Below the pieces are notes generated by a model. That model searched no databases and was not told where the DNA came from. It saw only the letters and a list, made by a program, of their open reading frames with translations. A stretch of 64,000 nucleotides of DNA, from NCBI GenBank assembly GCA_963796485.1, contig CAWCLV010000004.1, positions 868,001 through 932,000 of the forward strand, read 5' to 3'. The DNA is from CAWCDJ01 sp963796485. Its GTDB lineage: Bacteria; Acidobacteriota; Terriglobia; Bryobacterales; Bryobacteraceae. Below are positions 35,920 through 43,326 of the stretch, piece after piece (the stretch's first letter is position 1; the number at the start of each line of letters is the position of its first letter). Both the position numbers and the translations under genes were made by a program.

Positions 35920-36072
35920 TTACCGATTTACCGATTCCAGATGGATCTCCGCTATCGCACCAGTGAAGGCCGGGTCCGATGGGTCTATCCTCAGTCGATC
36001 CCTCCAGGTCGCATCGACCGGATTCGTTAAATCGATCTCCACCATCTCGGGTTCTTCCATAGGCACCAACAT
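35920..36072 (-). CDS. Candidate small protein (about 50 aa)
   Basis: A minus-strand frame encodes MLVPMEEPEMVEIDLTNPVD, continuing to WRDRLRIDPSDPAFTGAIAE and ending HLESVNR. The composition is protein-like (acidic, with regular hydrophobics) and codon use is reasonable. There is no clear ribosome-binding site and no recognised family. It may be a real small gene or the remnant of a longer one. Nothing else is visible in 35783-36120. Confidence 0.3.
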   Translation of the reverse strand: MLVPMEEPEMVEIDLTNPVDATWRDRLRIDPSDPAFTGAIAEIHLESVNR

Positions 36073-36120
36073 ACACCCGATCACCGTGCGGACCGAGGTA
36101 TTGTAAGTCTTTGAGGGATT

Positions 36121-36165
36121 TGGTCGGGGCGAGTGGATTCGAACCACCGACCTCCTGGTCCCGAA
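36121..36165 (-). tRNA. tRNA-Pro 3' half (fragment, likely attachment-site scar)
   Basis: Read on the minus strand, this has an anticodon loop TTCGGGA (anticodon GGG), its 3' stem CCAGG, a T-arm GGTGGTTCGAATCCACT and an acceptor 3' strand CGCCCCGA followed by CCA. The 5' half is missing: upstream bases do not form the D-arm or the 5' acceptor strand, and they pair only partly with the anticodon stem. Such 3' tRNA fragments are classic remnants of integrase-mediated insertion into a tRNA gene. Confidence 0.65.
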
Positions 36166-36249
36166 CCAACAATTTGAAGACTGTGGCGCGTCCCAGGGTC
36201 ATGGCCTCCTTGACCGCAATCAGTGGGCGTCTCCAATGCCCGCCCGTTT

Positions 36250-36588
36250 TCAAAGCGCACCCGGGGCCAAGGGTTCAATCAAGCGAATGAGTTCGGGCAG
36301 GTCGGAGGTCACCATTTTCCAGACCTCATCGAGGTCCACGCCTTCGTAGAAGTGGATGAGCTTGTCGCGGGTTCCGGCAATCAGCTTCCACGGCACTTCG
36401 GGATGCGCCGCCCGGAACTCCGACGATATTCTCTTGACCGCTTCCCCAATGATCAGAAGCTGGTGTAGAACCGCCGACTGGGTTTTCGCGTCTTCGAGGA
36501 ACTCCGGCTTTTCCGCGCGGCCCTTGAACTCGATTGCCAGGCCCGCGGCTTTGAGGATGTCCAGAAGATGCGCGTCATCGCGCGGCAA
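36250..36588 (-). CDS. hepT: HEPN-domain toxin (HepT/DUF86 type)
   Basis: The 112-aa product is best started at the TTG at 36588, overlapping the MNT gene by 14 bp. It is an all-helical DUF86 protein: PRDDAHLLDILKAAGLAIEF, QSAVLHQLLIIGEAVKRISS, and the HEPN RNase motif RDKLIHFYEGVDLDEVW. That motif matches RxxxxHxY: Arg and His act in RNA cleavage, and Tyr is the residue that MntA antitoxins AMPylate in studied pairs. It is encoded directly after mntA, the usual order. The toxin is presumed active because the motif is intact. Confidence 0.85.
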   Translation of the reverse strand: MPRDDAHLLDILKAAGLAIEFKGRAEKPEFLEDAKTQSAVLHQLLIIGEAVKRISSEFRAAHPEVPWKLIAGTRDKLIHFYEGVDLDEVWKMVTSDLPELIRLIEPLAPGAL

Positions 36589-36889
36589 AATATGGCTCCG
36601 CGCTCTCCAGGATGGCCTTACGCCGGATCCAATTCGAGCTCCGCTCGATCGCGCGTCGCGAGACAAGATCCACCTTGCGACCCACCATACCCGTGAGTTC
36701 CTCCTCCATCGCGACGTGATCCATCAGGCTCCAGTCGGCATCAGGGGCGAAACTTACCAGCAAATCCAGATCGCTATCCGGGCGGAAATCGTCGCGCAGG
36801 GCGGAGCCGAAGACGCACAGTTCGGCGATCTTCCACCGGCGGCAGAACTCGTCGAGCCGCTCTCTCGGGATGGAAATCTCCTTCCGCAT
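36575..36889 (-). CDS. mntA: MNT-domain nucleotidyltransferase antitoxin (MntA type)
   Basis: The 104-aa protein has the minimal nucleotidyltransferase motif GSALRDDFRPDSDLDLLVSF (GS followed by DxD). Next come a helix with LMDHVAMEEELTGMVGRKVD and a C-terminal helix ending in RKAILESAEPYFAAR. In characterised MntA-HepT pairs it neutralises the toxin by AMPylating it. Start at the ATG at 36889. It heads the two-gene operon, with hepT overlapping its 3' end. Confidence 0.85.
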   Translation of the reverse strand: MRKEISIPRERLDEFCRRWKIAELCVFGSALRDDFRPDSDLDLLVSFAPDADWSLMDHVAMEEELTGMVGRKVDLVSRRAIERSSNWIRRKAILESAEPYFAAR

Positions 36890-36960
36890 TGCGCTGACCC
36901 TGACAGCAGGATACCAGGAGGGCGTGTCCTACGGCCATGGTGACGCCCCTCGCGCGGCCG

Positions 36961-37018
36961 CGCCTCCGGAGCCTTAGTGGGGTAGACCTCCTGGTCTGCC
37001 CAAGCGCCGAAGGCGCCA
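36961..37018 (+). repeat. Direct repeat copy B, containing the palindromic repeat
   Basis: This is near-identical to 33234-33291. The palindrome GGGTAGACC-TCCT-GGTCTGCCC is at 36980-37001, followed by a second short palindrome GCGCC-GAA-GGCGC (37004-37016). It lies between the MNT gene start and the alcohol dehydrogenase stop, and closes the island at its right end. Confidence 0.75.
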
Positions 37019-37038
37019 ACCACTCGCGCCGGCCCCGG

Positions 37039-38256
37039 TTACGCCGCCCGGTCCATCCCCGGCTTCAGCACCACCTTGGTGACGCCCTCGCCCGGGCCCA
37101 TGCCGCGATGCACAAACCGCGAGTACGCCTCCGGAGCCTGGCTCAGCGGCAGTCGGTGGCTGACGATGAAACTCGGCTTCGCACGCCCATTGATGATCAT
37201 GTCGCGCAGAAACTCGTTGTACCGCTTCACCGGCGCCTGGCCCATGCCGACGCCGATCGCCTTGTCCCAGAACTGGCCCAGCGGGAAGGTGTACTCGCCG
37301 CGCTTGGCCTGCTCGGTGACGCCACCCGGATCCTGCGCGAAATACACGCCGATCAGCCCGATATGGCCGGTGGGATTGACCACTTTCGAGAGTTGCCGTA
37401 CGGTCTGCATCGGGTCTTCGCGCTCGGGATTGGCGTCGCTCTGCGCCTGGTAGCCCACTGCGTCGATCCCGCACATCACGCCTTCCATCTTGTGCTCTTC
37501 CGGCCGCAGCGCGCTCATCTGCCGCTTGTTCTCTTTGCGAAGCTTCTTGATCTGCTCGGCTGCATCGCCCTTCGTGAAATCCACCGGGACCGCGCCGATC
37601 TGTTCCGCTTTGCGCAATCGGTCGGGCGCGCGGTCCACGACGTACACCTCGGCTGCGCCGCGCAGCAGGGAACTGTAAGCCGAAAGCAGCCCCACCGGCC
37701 CGGCGCCATACACCGCGACCGTGTCGCCCTCATGCACGTGCGCCAGTTCCGCCGCATGCCACGCGGTAGGGAAAATATCGGCCAGCAGCACGAAATCGTC
37801 TTCCATCTCGTCCCCCTCGCGTCCGGGGAGTTTCAGGCAATTGAAATCGGCGAACGGGACCCGCAGGCGTTCGGCCTGCCCACCGCGGTAAGGACCCATT
37901 CCCGCGTACCCGTACCCGGCGGTGGTGCCCTTCGGGTTGGCGGTGAGGCAGGAATTGGTGTACCCGCGCACGCAGTTGAAACAGAACCCGCAGGCCACGT
38001 TGAACGGCAGCACTACGCGGTCGCCGGTGTGAATCGAACGGACGGCCGGACCGGTCTCTTCCACGATTCCCATGTTCTCGTGGCCGAAAACGGTACCGGG
38101 CTCGGCCGAGCTGCGCGCCTGGTACATGTGCAAATCGCTGCCGCAAATCGCGGCGCTGGTAACCCTGATGATGGCGTCGTCGGGCGCTTCGATGCGAGGG
38201 TCCGCGACGTCTTCCACCGCGACCTTTTCCTTGCCTTTATAAACGACGGCTTTCAT
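37039..38256 (-). CDS. Zinc-dependent alcohol dehydrogenase (formaldehyde-dehydrogenase-like)
   Basis: The 405-aa product starts at the ATG at 38256, after GAAGGAGC. It is a medium-chain dehydrogenase: catalytic-zinc ligands in ICGSDLHMYQ and VFGHENMGIVEETG, a structural-zinc lobe CGFCFNCVRGYTNSC, and an NAD-binding motif VAVYGAGPVGLLSAYS. The insertion after the Rossmann fold and the pair FGHENMG/WHAAELAHV match the glutathione-independent formaldehyde dehydrogenase/threonine-dehydrogenase-like subgroup. The substrate cannot be fixed from sequence. The gene lies 83 bp downstream of the amine oxidase start. The two are separately started genes on the same strand, in the order amine oxidase gene downstream. 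Confidence 0.85.
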   Translation of the reverse strand: MKAVVYKGKEKVAVEDVADPRIEAPDDAIIRVTSAAICGSDLHMYQARSSAEPGTVFGHENMGIVEETGPAVRSIHTGDRVVLPFNVACGFCFNCVRGYTNSCLTANPKGTTAGYGYAGMGPYRGGQAERLRVPFADFNCLKLPGREGDEMEDDFVLLADIFPTAWHAAELAHVHEGDTVAVYGAGPVGLLSAYSSLLRGAAEVYVVDRAPDRLRKAEQIGAVPVDFTKGDAAEQIKKLRKENKRQMSALRPEEHKMEGVMCGIDAVGYQAQSDANPEREDPMQTVRQLSKVVNPTGHIGLIGVYFAQDPGGVTEQAKRGEYTFPLGQFWDKAIGVGMGQAPVKRYNEFLRDMIINGRAKPSFIVSHRLPLSQAPEAYSRFVHRGMGPGEGVTKVVLKPGMDRAA

Positions 38257-38339
38257 GACTGCTCCTTCGTAGGCCAGCGTAGCGCCGGCCCCGAGCGGGA
38301 GTACGTTCATTTGCGCGCGGTCGGAAAGGGGCGTGTGTC

Positions 38340-40244
38340 TCAGCGCACCGGCGGAAGATCCATCGCGGGATTCCTGGAAAAGAAGCCCCACGGCACGAGC
38401 TTGAAGCCGATCGGATAAGTCGGCATCACCGGCCAGTCCTCGGGACGCGGGTTGTGCGTGAGACCCAGGGTGTACCACAACACGATGTCGCGGTTCTCGA
38501 TGGGGCGGTCCGCCAACGCCCACTTTGCCAGCCCGTCGTTCCCCCGGCTCTGGTACGGATAATCGCCGGCCGCGTAGCGCTCCGATTCGCTGTACGGCGT
38601 CACCCACACGTGCGCATTCAGGAAGCCGGCGCGCTTCCGCACCCAGGCATCCGGCAGCAGCATCGGCACGGCGTTCTCTCCGGGAAGGAGCGCGTAACCC
38701 GTGGGCTGCCCCAGTGCATTCTTCGCCGATGGGTTGACCACGATCCATCGCCGGCTGGTCTCCAGGTTGATGCGGCGCTCCGCCTGCCGCTCCGTCTTGA
38801 GCGGCGTCTCCTTCATGACAAAAGCGCCTCCGTACGGATTCTCTTTCCCGGCAGGGACGGGCGTGCTGTTCATTTCGAGCACCTGATTGTTCTCGCCATC
38901 CACGTCCATGTCCAGCCGGTAGCAGAAGAAGTGCTGGTGGTGGACGGCCGCCAGGTTCTTCGCAACCAGGTGGGCGTGCGAACCGGCGGCGTGGTCGAGT
39001 ACACCCTTCACCGACATGATCCCGGTAAGCAGGACCCGCGATTCGAGCGTGCCGTCCTGGTGGAAGATCCACTCGAAGCCGTATTCGTAGTTCCCCGCCT
39101 CGGTGAGATAGGAAATCACCAGGTCGCGCGCGCGGCGGGTGTTGTCGGCGTGCTTCCAGGCGATGCCGCCATCGAGTTCGTAGATCGCGACCGCGTCCTG
39201 AATCGTGCGCGGTTCGCCCGTCTCGGTCGCAACCACCGCATCGTATACCTGGCAGTTGGTGGGGCAGTCGGCCCCCGGCCGCAGGGTACTCGCGAGGATC
39301 CCCAGCCCGAGTTCTCCCTCGTCGAAGGTGTTGCGGAAAAACCACGCTCCGCCGGGGTCCCCGTACGGCACCGCCATCTCGGAGAGCGATGCGCGATATA
39401 GAACCGGCCGTACACGCCCTCCATCTTCGTAGCCGACCGTGTACAACACCAGCCCTTCGCGAGGCGTCAGAGCGTAGCGGAACCGCCACTTCTGCCAGCG
39501 CACTTCCCCGTTGTCCATGCGGTAACCCGGCCCCGCGCTCTGCACGATCTGAAGGGGCGCGGGCGGCTGGCGCAGCGGACGGTTCGAATTCGGGTCGAGG
39601 TCGGCGTTCTCCCGTGAAATGGGGACGTTCCGGTCGATATCGAGGAAGTCCAGCACCTTCCCGGTCGTGAGATTCACGTGCACGGCGATGCCCTCCACCG
39701 GATGGGCATAATAGTTCTCTCCGGCGCCTCCGAAAAACGGCGTCACCCGTGCGATCCGGCCGTGCTCCTCGCCCGGGAGGCCGAAATAACCCGCTGGCCA
39801 TGCCACCGTATAGACCGAGTCCGGATCGCGGATGCCGCGCTCGCGCATCGCGCGGTCCCACCGCGGGTCGGAACGCACGATGCGGTCCGCGATCGCGGAA
39901 TCGCGCTCGCCAACGGGTGGCTGCGCCCCCGGTACTTCCTTCCAGGAGGCAAGCCGTCCGGCGGAAAGGTCCGCCACGGCCTCGTAGGTCCGATTGGCCC
40001 GCTGGTCGTACACCACCGCGAACGCGCGGCGCGGAACGGCAACTCCCTTGAGAACTGCTTCTTTCGGCGGCTCGTCGAGCGCCAGGAAATTGAAGCGCGG
40101 GGCGCTCGGGAGGCGGCCCGAAGCCTTGAAGATGCGGACCGCGGCGCGAATCTCATCGGGCGTCAACGGCGCCAGAGGGTTCGTCGCCGCACAGGAAACC
40201 GCCGCCAGAAGGGCGGCATAAAGAAAACCGCGAAAGACCGGCAT
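38340..40244 (-). CDS. Copper-containing primary-amine oxidase, secreted
   Basis: The 634-aa product starts at the ATG at 40244 and has a signal peptide MPVFRGFLYAALLAAVSCAA. The cofactor motif NYEY has its topaquinone-forming tyrosine at residue 386. The copper ligands are the His-x-His in HHQHFFCYRLDMD (436/438) and a distal His in TLGLTHNPRPEDWPVMPT. The catalytic-base Asp is in CQVYDAVVATETG. It oxidises primary amines to aldehydes with release of ammonia and H2O2. The length is close to that of bacterial single-domain-type amine oxidases such as the Arthrobacter enzymes. The aldehyde product could be a substrate for the neighbouring dehydrogenase (inference). It diverges from the histidine-kinase gene across a 137-bp gap. 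Confidence 0.92.
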   Translation of the reverse strand: MPVFRGFLYAALLAAVSCAATNPLAPLTPDEIRAAVRIFKASGRLPSAPRFNFLALDEPPKEAVLKGVAVPRRAFAVVYDQRANRTYEAVADLSAGRLASWKEVPGAQPPVGERDSAIADRIVRSDPRWDRAMRERGIRDPDSVYTVAWPAGYFGLPGEEHGRIARVTPFFGGAGENYYAHPVEGIAVHVNLTTGKVLDFLDIDRNVPISRENADLDPNSNRPLRQPPAPLQIVQSAGPGYRMDNGEVRWQKWRFRYALTPREGLVLYTVGYEDGGRVRPVLYRASLSEMAVPYGDPGGAWFFRNTFDEGELGLGILASTLRPGADCPTNCQVYDAVVATETGEPRTIQDAVAIYELDGGIAWKHADNTRRARDLVISYLTEAGNYEYGFEWIFHQDGTLESRVLLTGIMSVKGVLDHAAGSHAHLVAKNLAAVHHQHFFCYRLDMDVDGENNQVLEMNSTPVPAGKENPYGGAFVMKETPLKTERQAERRINLETSRRWIVVNPSAKNALGQPTGYALLPGENAVPMLLPDAWVRKRAGFLNAHVWVTPYSESERYAAGDYPYQSRGNDGLAKWALADRPIENRDIVLWYTLGLTHNPRPEDWPVMPTYPIGFKLVPWGFFSRNPAMDLPPVR

Positions 40245-40381
40245 TAGGACCTTCGCGCACCATCGTAGCGCACCCTGCCGCAGTGACCGCAACGTGAGGC
40301 CCTAGTGCGGAGTCGGGCTGTGAAATCCCCTGCGCGGGGTATTCCACTGGAACTGCGCCTGCTCTATTCTCGCTATAGACC

Positions 40382-41683
40382 GTGACAGCCACTCCAGCCA
40401 GTAGCGAATCGCACTCTGGAAATTCGGCTTCGCTCGAAGCCGGAGTTCCTGGAACCCTGGAACGCACGGTCAGTTCTGCCACAGCCGGCGAGTCGCAGCC
40501 GCCGTTTCCAGAGAGACCGGCGTGGCTCCGTTACGCATACGCGTGCATCAGCGTTTTTGTAGCATTTCTCGCACGCATCGTTTTGGATCGCGTATTCGCG
40601 TATCATCATCCGTACGCGACCTTCTATATTGCAGCTTTGTTGTCGGCCTGGTACGGCGGACTCCGGCCGGCATTAGTGTCAGTGCTCGGCGGTGCGGGAG
40701 CCATCATATTGCTCGCTTTCGCACCGCCCATCTTGAATAGCGGCGGCCCCGGCACGTTGGTCGGTTTCGAATTCTATTTCATCGTTTGCTTCACCGGCAT
40801 CATTCTCCTCGAAGCTCAAAGACGCGCCGAGCGCCGCTCCGCCTGGAACGCCGAACTCGCCAGGCGGAGAATGTTGGAATTGGAAGAGGCCACCGGGCGG
40901 CGCCTTCGCGCGGAGGCCGAAACGCGGGAGGCCCGCGAGCGGCTGCACGAGGCGCAAAAGCTGGAAAGCATCGGACTGTTGGCCGGGGGCATCGCGCACG
41001 ATTTCAATAACCTGCTGACCGGAATTCTGGGCAGCGCCAGCCTCGCTCTCGACATGGTGCCGGCGGACAGCCCCGCCCGCCGCATGCTGGAAACCGTGCT
41101 CTCGAGTTCCACCCGCGCCGCGCAGTTGACCAGCCAGTTGCTGGCTTACGCCGGAAAGGGCTCCTATGTCATCGATTTCGTGGAACTCTCGGAGGTCGCA
41201 CGGCAGGCAGGCGAGTCCCTCCGGCCCTCTCTACCGCCTAATGTGGAATTGCAATTCGAGTTCCGGAACGAGTTGCCGCAACTGCGGGCCGACCCCTCCC
41301 AGATCAGGCAACTCGCGAGCAACCTCATCGAAAATGCGGCGGAGGCGGCAGGAGATCGTCCCGAGGGCAAGGTAGCTGTGCGGACCGACCTTCTGCTGGT
41401 GGAAGACCCCAGACTGTACGCGACGGCCGCCGCCGGCCAGATTACTCCCGGGACCTACATCGTGCTGCACGTGGAAGACAACGGAGCGGGTATCGAACCG
41501 GCTGTTTTGCCGCGCATCTTCGAGCCCTTCGTCACCACGCGTTTCATGGGGCGCGGCCTCGGTCTCGCCGCCGTCGCGGGCATCACCCGGACACTCAAGG
41601 GAGCCGTGCTGGTTTCCTCGAAACCCGGAGAGGGCTCCCTCTTTTCCGTCCTTTTCCCTGTGAATCGCGACTCCCGCAGCTGA
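40382..41683 (+). CDS. Orphan sensor histidine kinase with DUF4118 membrane domain
   Basis: The 433-aa protein starts with GTG at 40382. Residues ~45-150 hold four membrane helices of the KdpD-like DUF4118 type (AYACISVFVAFLARIVLDRV, ATFYIAALLSAWYGGLRPAL). A coiled-coil follows, then the kinase core: H-box GGIAHDFNNLLTGILG, N-box NLIENAAEAAGD, G1 VEDNGAGIEPAVLPRIFEP and G2 GRGLGLAAVAGITRTLKG. The HDFNNLL box is the HATPase class common in hybrid kinases, but no receiver is fused and no response regulator is adjacent. Its partner must be elsewhere. Confidence 0.88.
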   Translation: MTATPASSESHSGNSASLEAGVPGTLERTVSSATAGESQPPFPERPAWLRYAYACISVFVAFLARIVLDRVFAYHHPYATFYIAALLSAWYGGLRPALVSVLGGAGAIILLAFAPPILNSGGPGTLVGFEFYFIVCFTGIILLEAQRRAERRSAWNAELARRRMLELEEATGRRLRAEAETREARERLHEAQKLESIGLLAGGIAHDFNNLLTGILGSASLALDMVPADSPARRMLETVLSSSTRAAQLTSQLLAYAGKGSYVIDFVELSEVARQAGESLRPSLPPNVELQFEFRNELPQLRADPSQIRQLASNLIENAAEAAGDRPEGKVAVRTDLLLVEDPRLYATAAAGQITPGTYIVLHVEDNGAGIEPAVLPRIFEPFVTTRFMGRGLGLAAVAGITRTLKGAVLVSSKPGEGSLFSVLFPVNRDSRS

Positions 41684-41702
41684 CTAAGAATCTGAACTGT
41701 GG

Positions 41703-41788
41703 GGCAGGCTTTAGCCTGATGCCTCAATAGTTTTTCACAATCGCGGGGTGCTGTGGAAGTCGCTGCGGCGGGCTGAAGCCCGCCGCAG
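41703..41788. repeat. Two palindromic elements between convergent genes
   Basis: GGGCAGGCTTTAGCCTGATGCC (core CAGGCT/AGCCTG near 41706-41719) is followed by a perfect inverted repeat. CTGCGGCGGGCT (41763-41774) and AGCCCGCCGCAG (41777-41788) form a 12-bp stem with loop GA. They sit between the convergent histidine kinase and oxidoreductase gamma genes and could stop transcription from both sides. The type differs from the TCCT-loop repeat family. Confidence 0.65.
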
Positions 41789-41839
41789 GAATGCGTGCCC
41801 TTCCCGGGAAACCACCGCCTGCGACCCGGCCCCGGCCCT

Positions 41840-42439
41840 CTACGCCGATTCCAGCGCCACGGGCTCGCCGTTGTCTTGTTCCGAGAGCCGTACCAGTAGT
41901 TGAGACCCGTATTCGAAGCCCTTATCGAACGCCTGCAGATTCAGCTTTTGCATCGCCGGAGGCACCGAATCCGCGACCGCGTTCCGCAGGGCTTCGCGAT
42001 CCAGAAGTCCGGTCACGGCGCCGAAGAATCCGACCATCACGATATTGAGCACCACTTTGCGGCCCAGATCCTCGGCCAACCGCGTCGCCGGGACACCGTA
42101 GGCGCGCACGCCCGCCGGGTAGCGGTCCACCCGCACCAGTTCCTGCTCGGTGATCAGAATGCCGCCGGGCTTCAACTGCGGAGCGAAACGGGTGTACGCC
42201 TCCTGGCTCATCACCACCAGGATGTCCGGCTGGGTCACATAAGGATACAGGATCGGCTCGCTCGAGAGGATCACCTGCGCGCTCGAAGATCCGCCGCGCG
42301 CCTCCGGCCCGAAGCTCTGGGTCATGGTGGCGTAGCCGCCCTGGAAGATGGCGGCGGCTTTACCGATTACCGCCGCCGCCAGAATGACGCCCTGACCACC
42401 AAAGCCCCCGATTCGAATCTCCGTTAACATTCGCTGCAT
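41840..42439 (-). CDS. korC: 2-oxoacid:ferredoxin oxidoreductase, gamma subunit
   Basis: The 199-aa product is started at the ATG at 42439, four bases after GGAGG and overlapping the beta-subunit stop by 16 bp. It has the typical IRIGGFGGQGVILAAAVIG start, ATMTQSFGPEARGGSSSAQV, and the ending of the gamma domain that completes the CoA/TPP active site. The complex oxidatively decarboxylates a 2-oxoacid to acyl-CoA and reduces ferredoxin. It is the last gene of a D-A-B-C operon. Confidence 0.9.
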   Translation of the reverse strand: MQRMLTEIRIGGFGGQGVILAAAVIGKAAAIFQGGYATMTQSFGPEARGGSSSAQVILSSEPILYPYVTQPDILVVMSQEAYTRFAPQLKPGGILITEQELVRVDRYPAGVRAYGVPATRLAEDLGRKVVLNIVMVGFFGAVTGLLDREALRNAVADSVPPAMQKLNLQAFDKGFEYGSQLLVRLSEQDNGEPVALESA

Positions 42440-43326
42440 GATACCTCCGGCTCCGCATAGCGGTCGCCCAGCGTTTCCGTCATCTGATTGCGCAGCAGTT
42501 CGAAATAACCAGGCCGGTCGCGGTCCACGAACTTGCCGACCACGATTTCGCCCGCTTTCGTGAGCGCGCACTCCGACGTCGAAGCGCCGTTGCGGATTTT
42601 GCTGACCTGCTTATAGAACTTCATCGTGTCGAGGCCGTCGCCCATCTTGTTCCTGCGCTGATACAGCGTCGGGCAGGGCGAGAGCACCTCGATAAAGCAA
42701 AAGCCCTTCTTCTTCAGAATCTCTTCCATCGAGCGGCTGAGTTGTTTGACGTGGTACGTGGTCCAGCGCGCGACGTACGCGGCCCCGGCCGCCTCCGCGA
42801 GCTGCACCAGGTTGAACGCCGGCTCGAACACGCCGTAGGGGGACGTGGCGCTGATCACCTGCCCCGGAGTGGTGGGCGCGGTCTGCCCGCCCGTCATGGC
42901 GTAGGTGAGGTTGTTGACGCAGATCACCTTCAAATCCATGTTGCGGCGCGCCGCGTGGATGAAATGATTTCCGCCGATTGCGAACAGGTCGCCGTCGCCC
43001 GAGTACACCACCACCTGCAGTTCGGGGTTGGCGAGTTTGAGCCCGGTGGCGAACGGGATCGCCCGCCCATGCGTGGTGTGGAAGGAGTCGAGCTGCGCGT
43101 ACCCGGCGACCCGTCCCGTGCAGCCGATGCCCGATACCACCGCGACCTTATTCAGCTCGGCCTTCGAATTGAGCAGCGCCTGCGCAAAGCAGTTGACGGT
43201 GGTGCCGATGCCGCATCCCGGACACCAGATGTGCGGCATCCGGTCCATGCGCAGAAACGGCTCCACCGGATTGACTGCGTCCGCGGGGATGTCATAAGGA
43301 ACTTCGAGCGTCTGGTTTTCGATCAT
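42424..43326 (-). CDS. korB: 2-oxoacid:ferredoxin oxidoreductase, beta subunit
   Basis: The 300-aa protein carries the TPP-binding motif (VVYSGDGDLFAIGGNHFIHA, then ICVNNLTYAMTGGQ). The Cys residues of WCPGCGIGTTVNCF and GIGCTGRVAGYAQLDSFHTT bind the proximal Fe-S cluster. These are typical of KorB-type beta subunits. Its ATG overlaps the alpha stop by 4 bp (ATGA), indicating coupled translation. The substrate is most likely 2-oxoglutarate, judged by subunit pattern, but other 2-oxoacids remain possible. Confidence 0.92.
   Translation of the reverse strand: MIENQTLEVPYDIPADAVNPVEPFLRMDRMPHIWCPGCGIGTTVNCFAQALLNSKAELNKVAVVSGIGCTGRVAGYAQLDSFHTTHGRAIPFATGLKLANPELQVVVYSGDGDLFAIGGNHFIHAARRNMDLKVICVNNLTYAMTGGQTAPTTPGQVISATSPYGVFEPAFNLVQLAEAAGAAYVARWTTYHVKQLSRSMEEILKKKGFCFIEVLSPCPTLYQRRNKMGDGLDTMKFYKQVSKIRNGASTSECALTKAGEIVVGKFVDRDRPGYFELLRNQMTETLGDRYAEPEVSCSEC

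Noticed and set aside
38257..39861. Apparent N-terminal extension giving a 940-aa alcohol dehydrogenase
   Set aside because: The extension lies in another frame of the amine oxidase gene. A good ribosome-binding site and the normal family start are at 38256.
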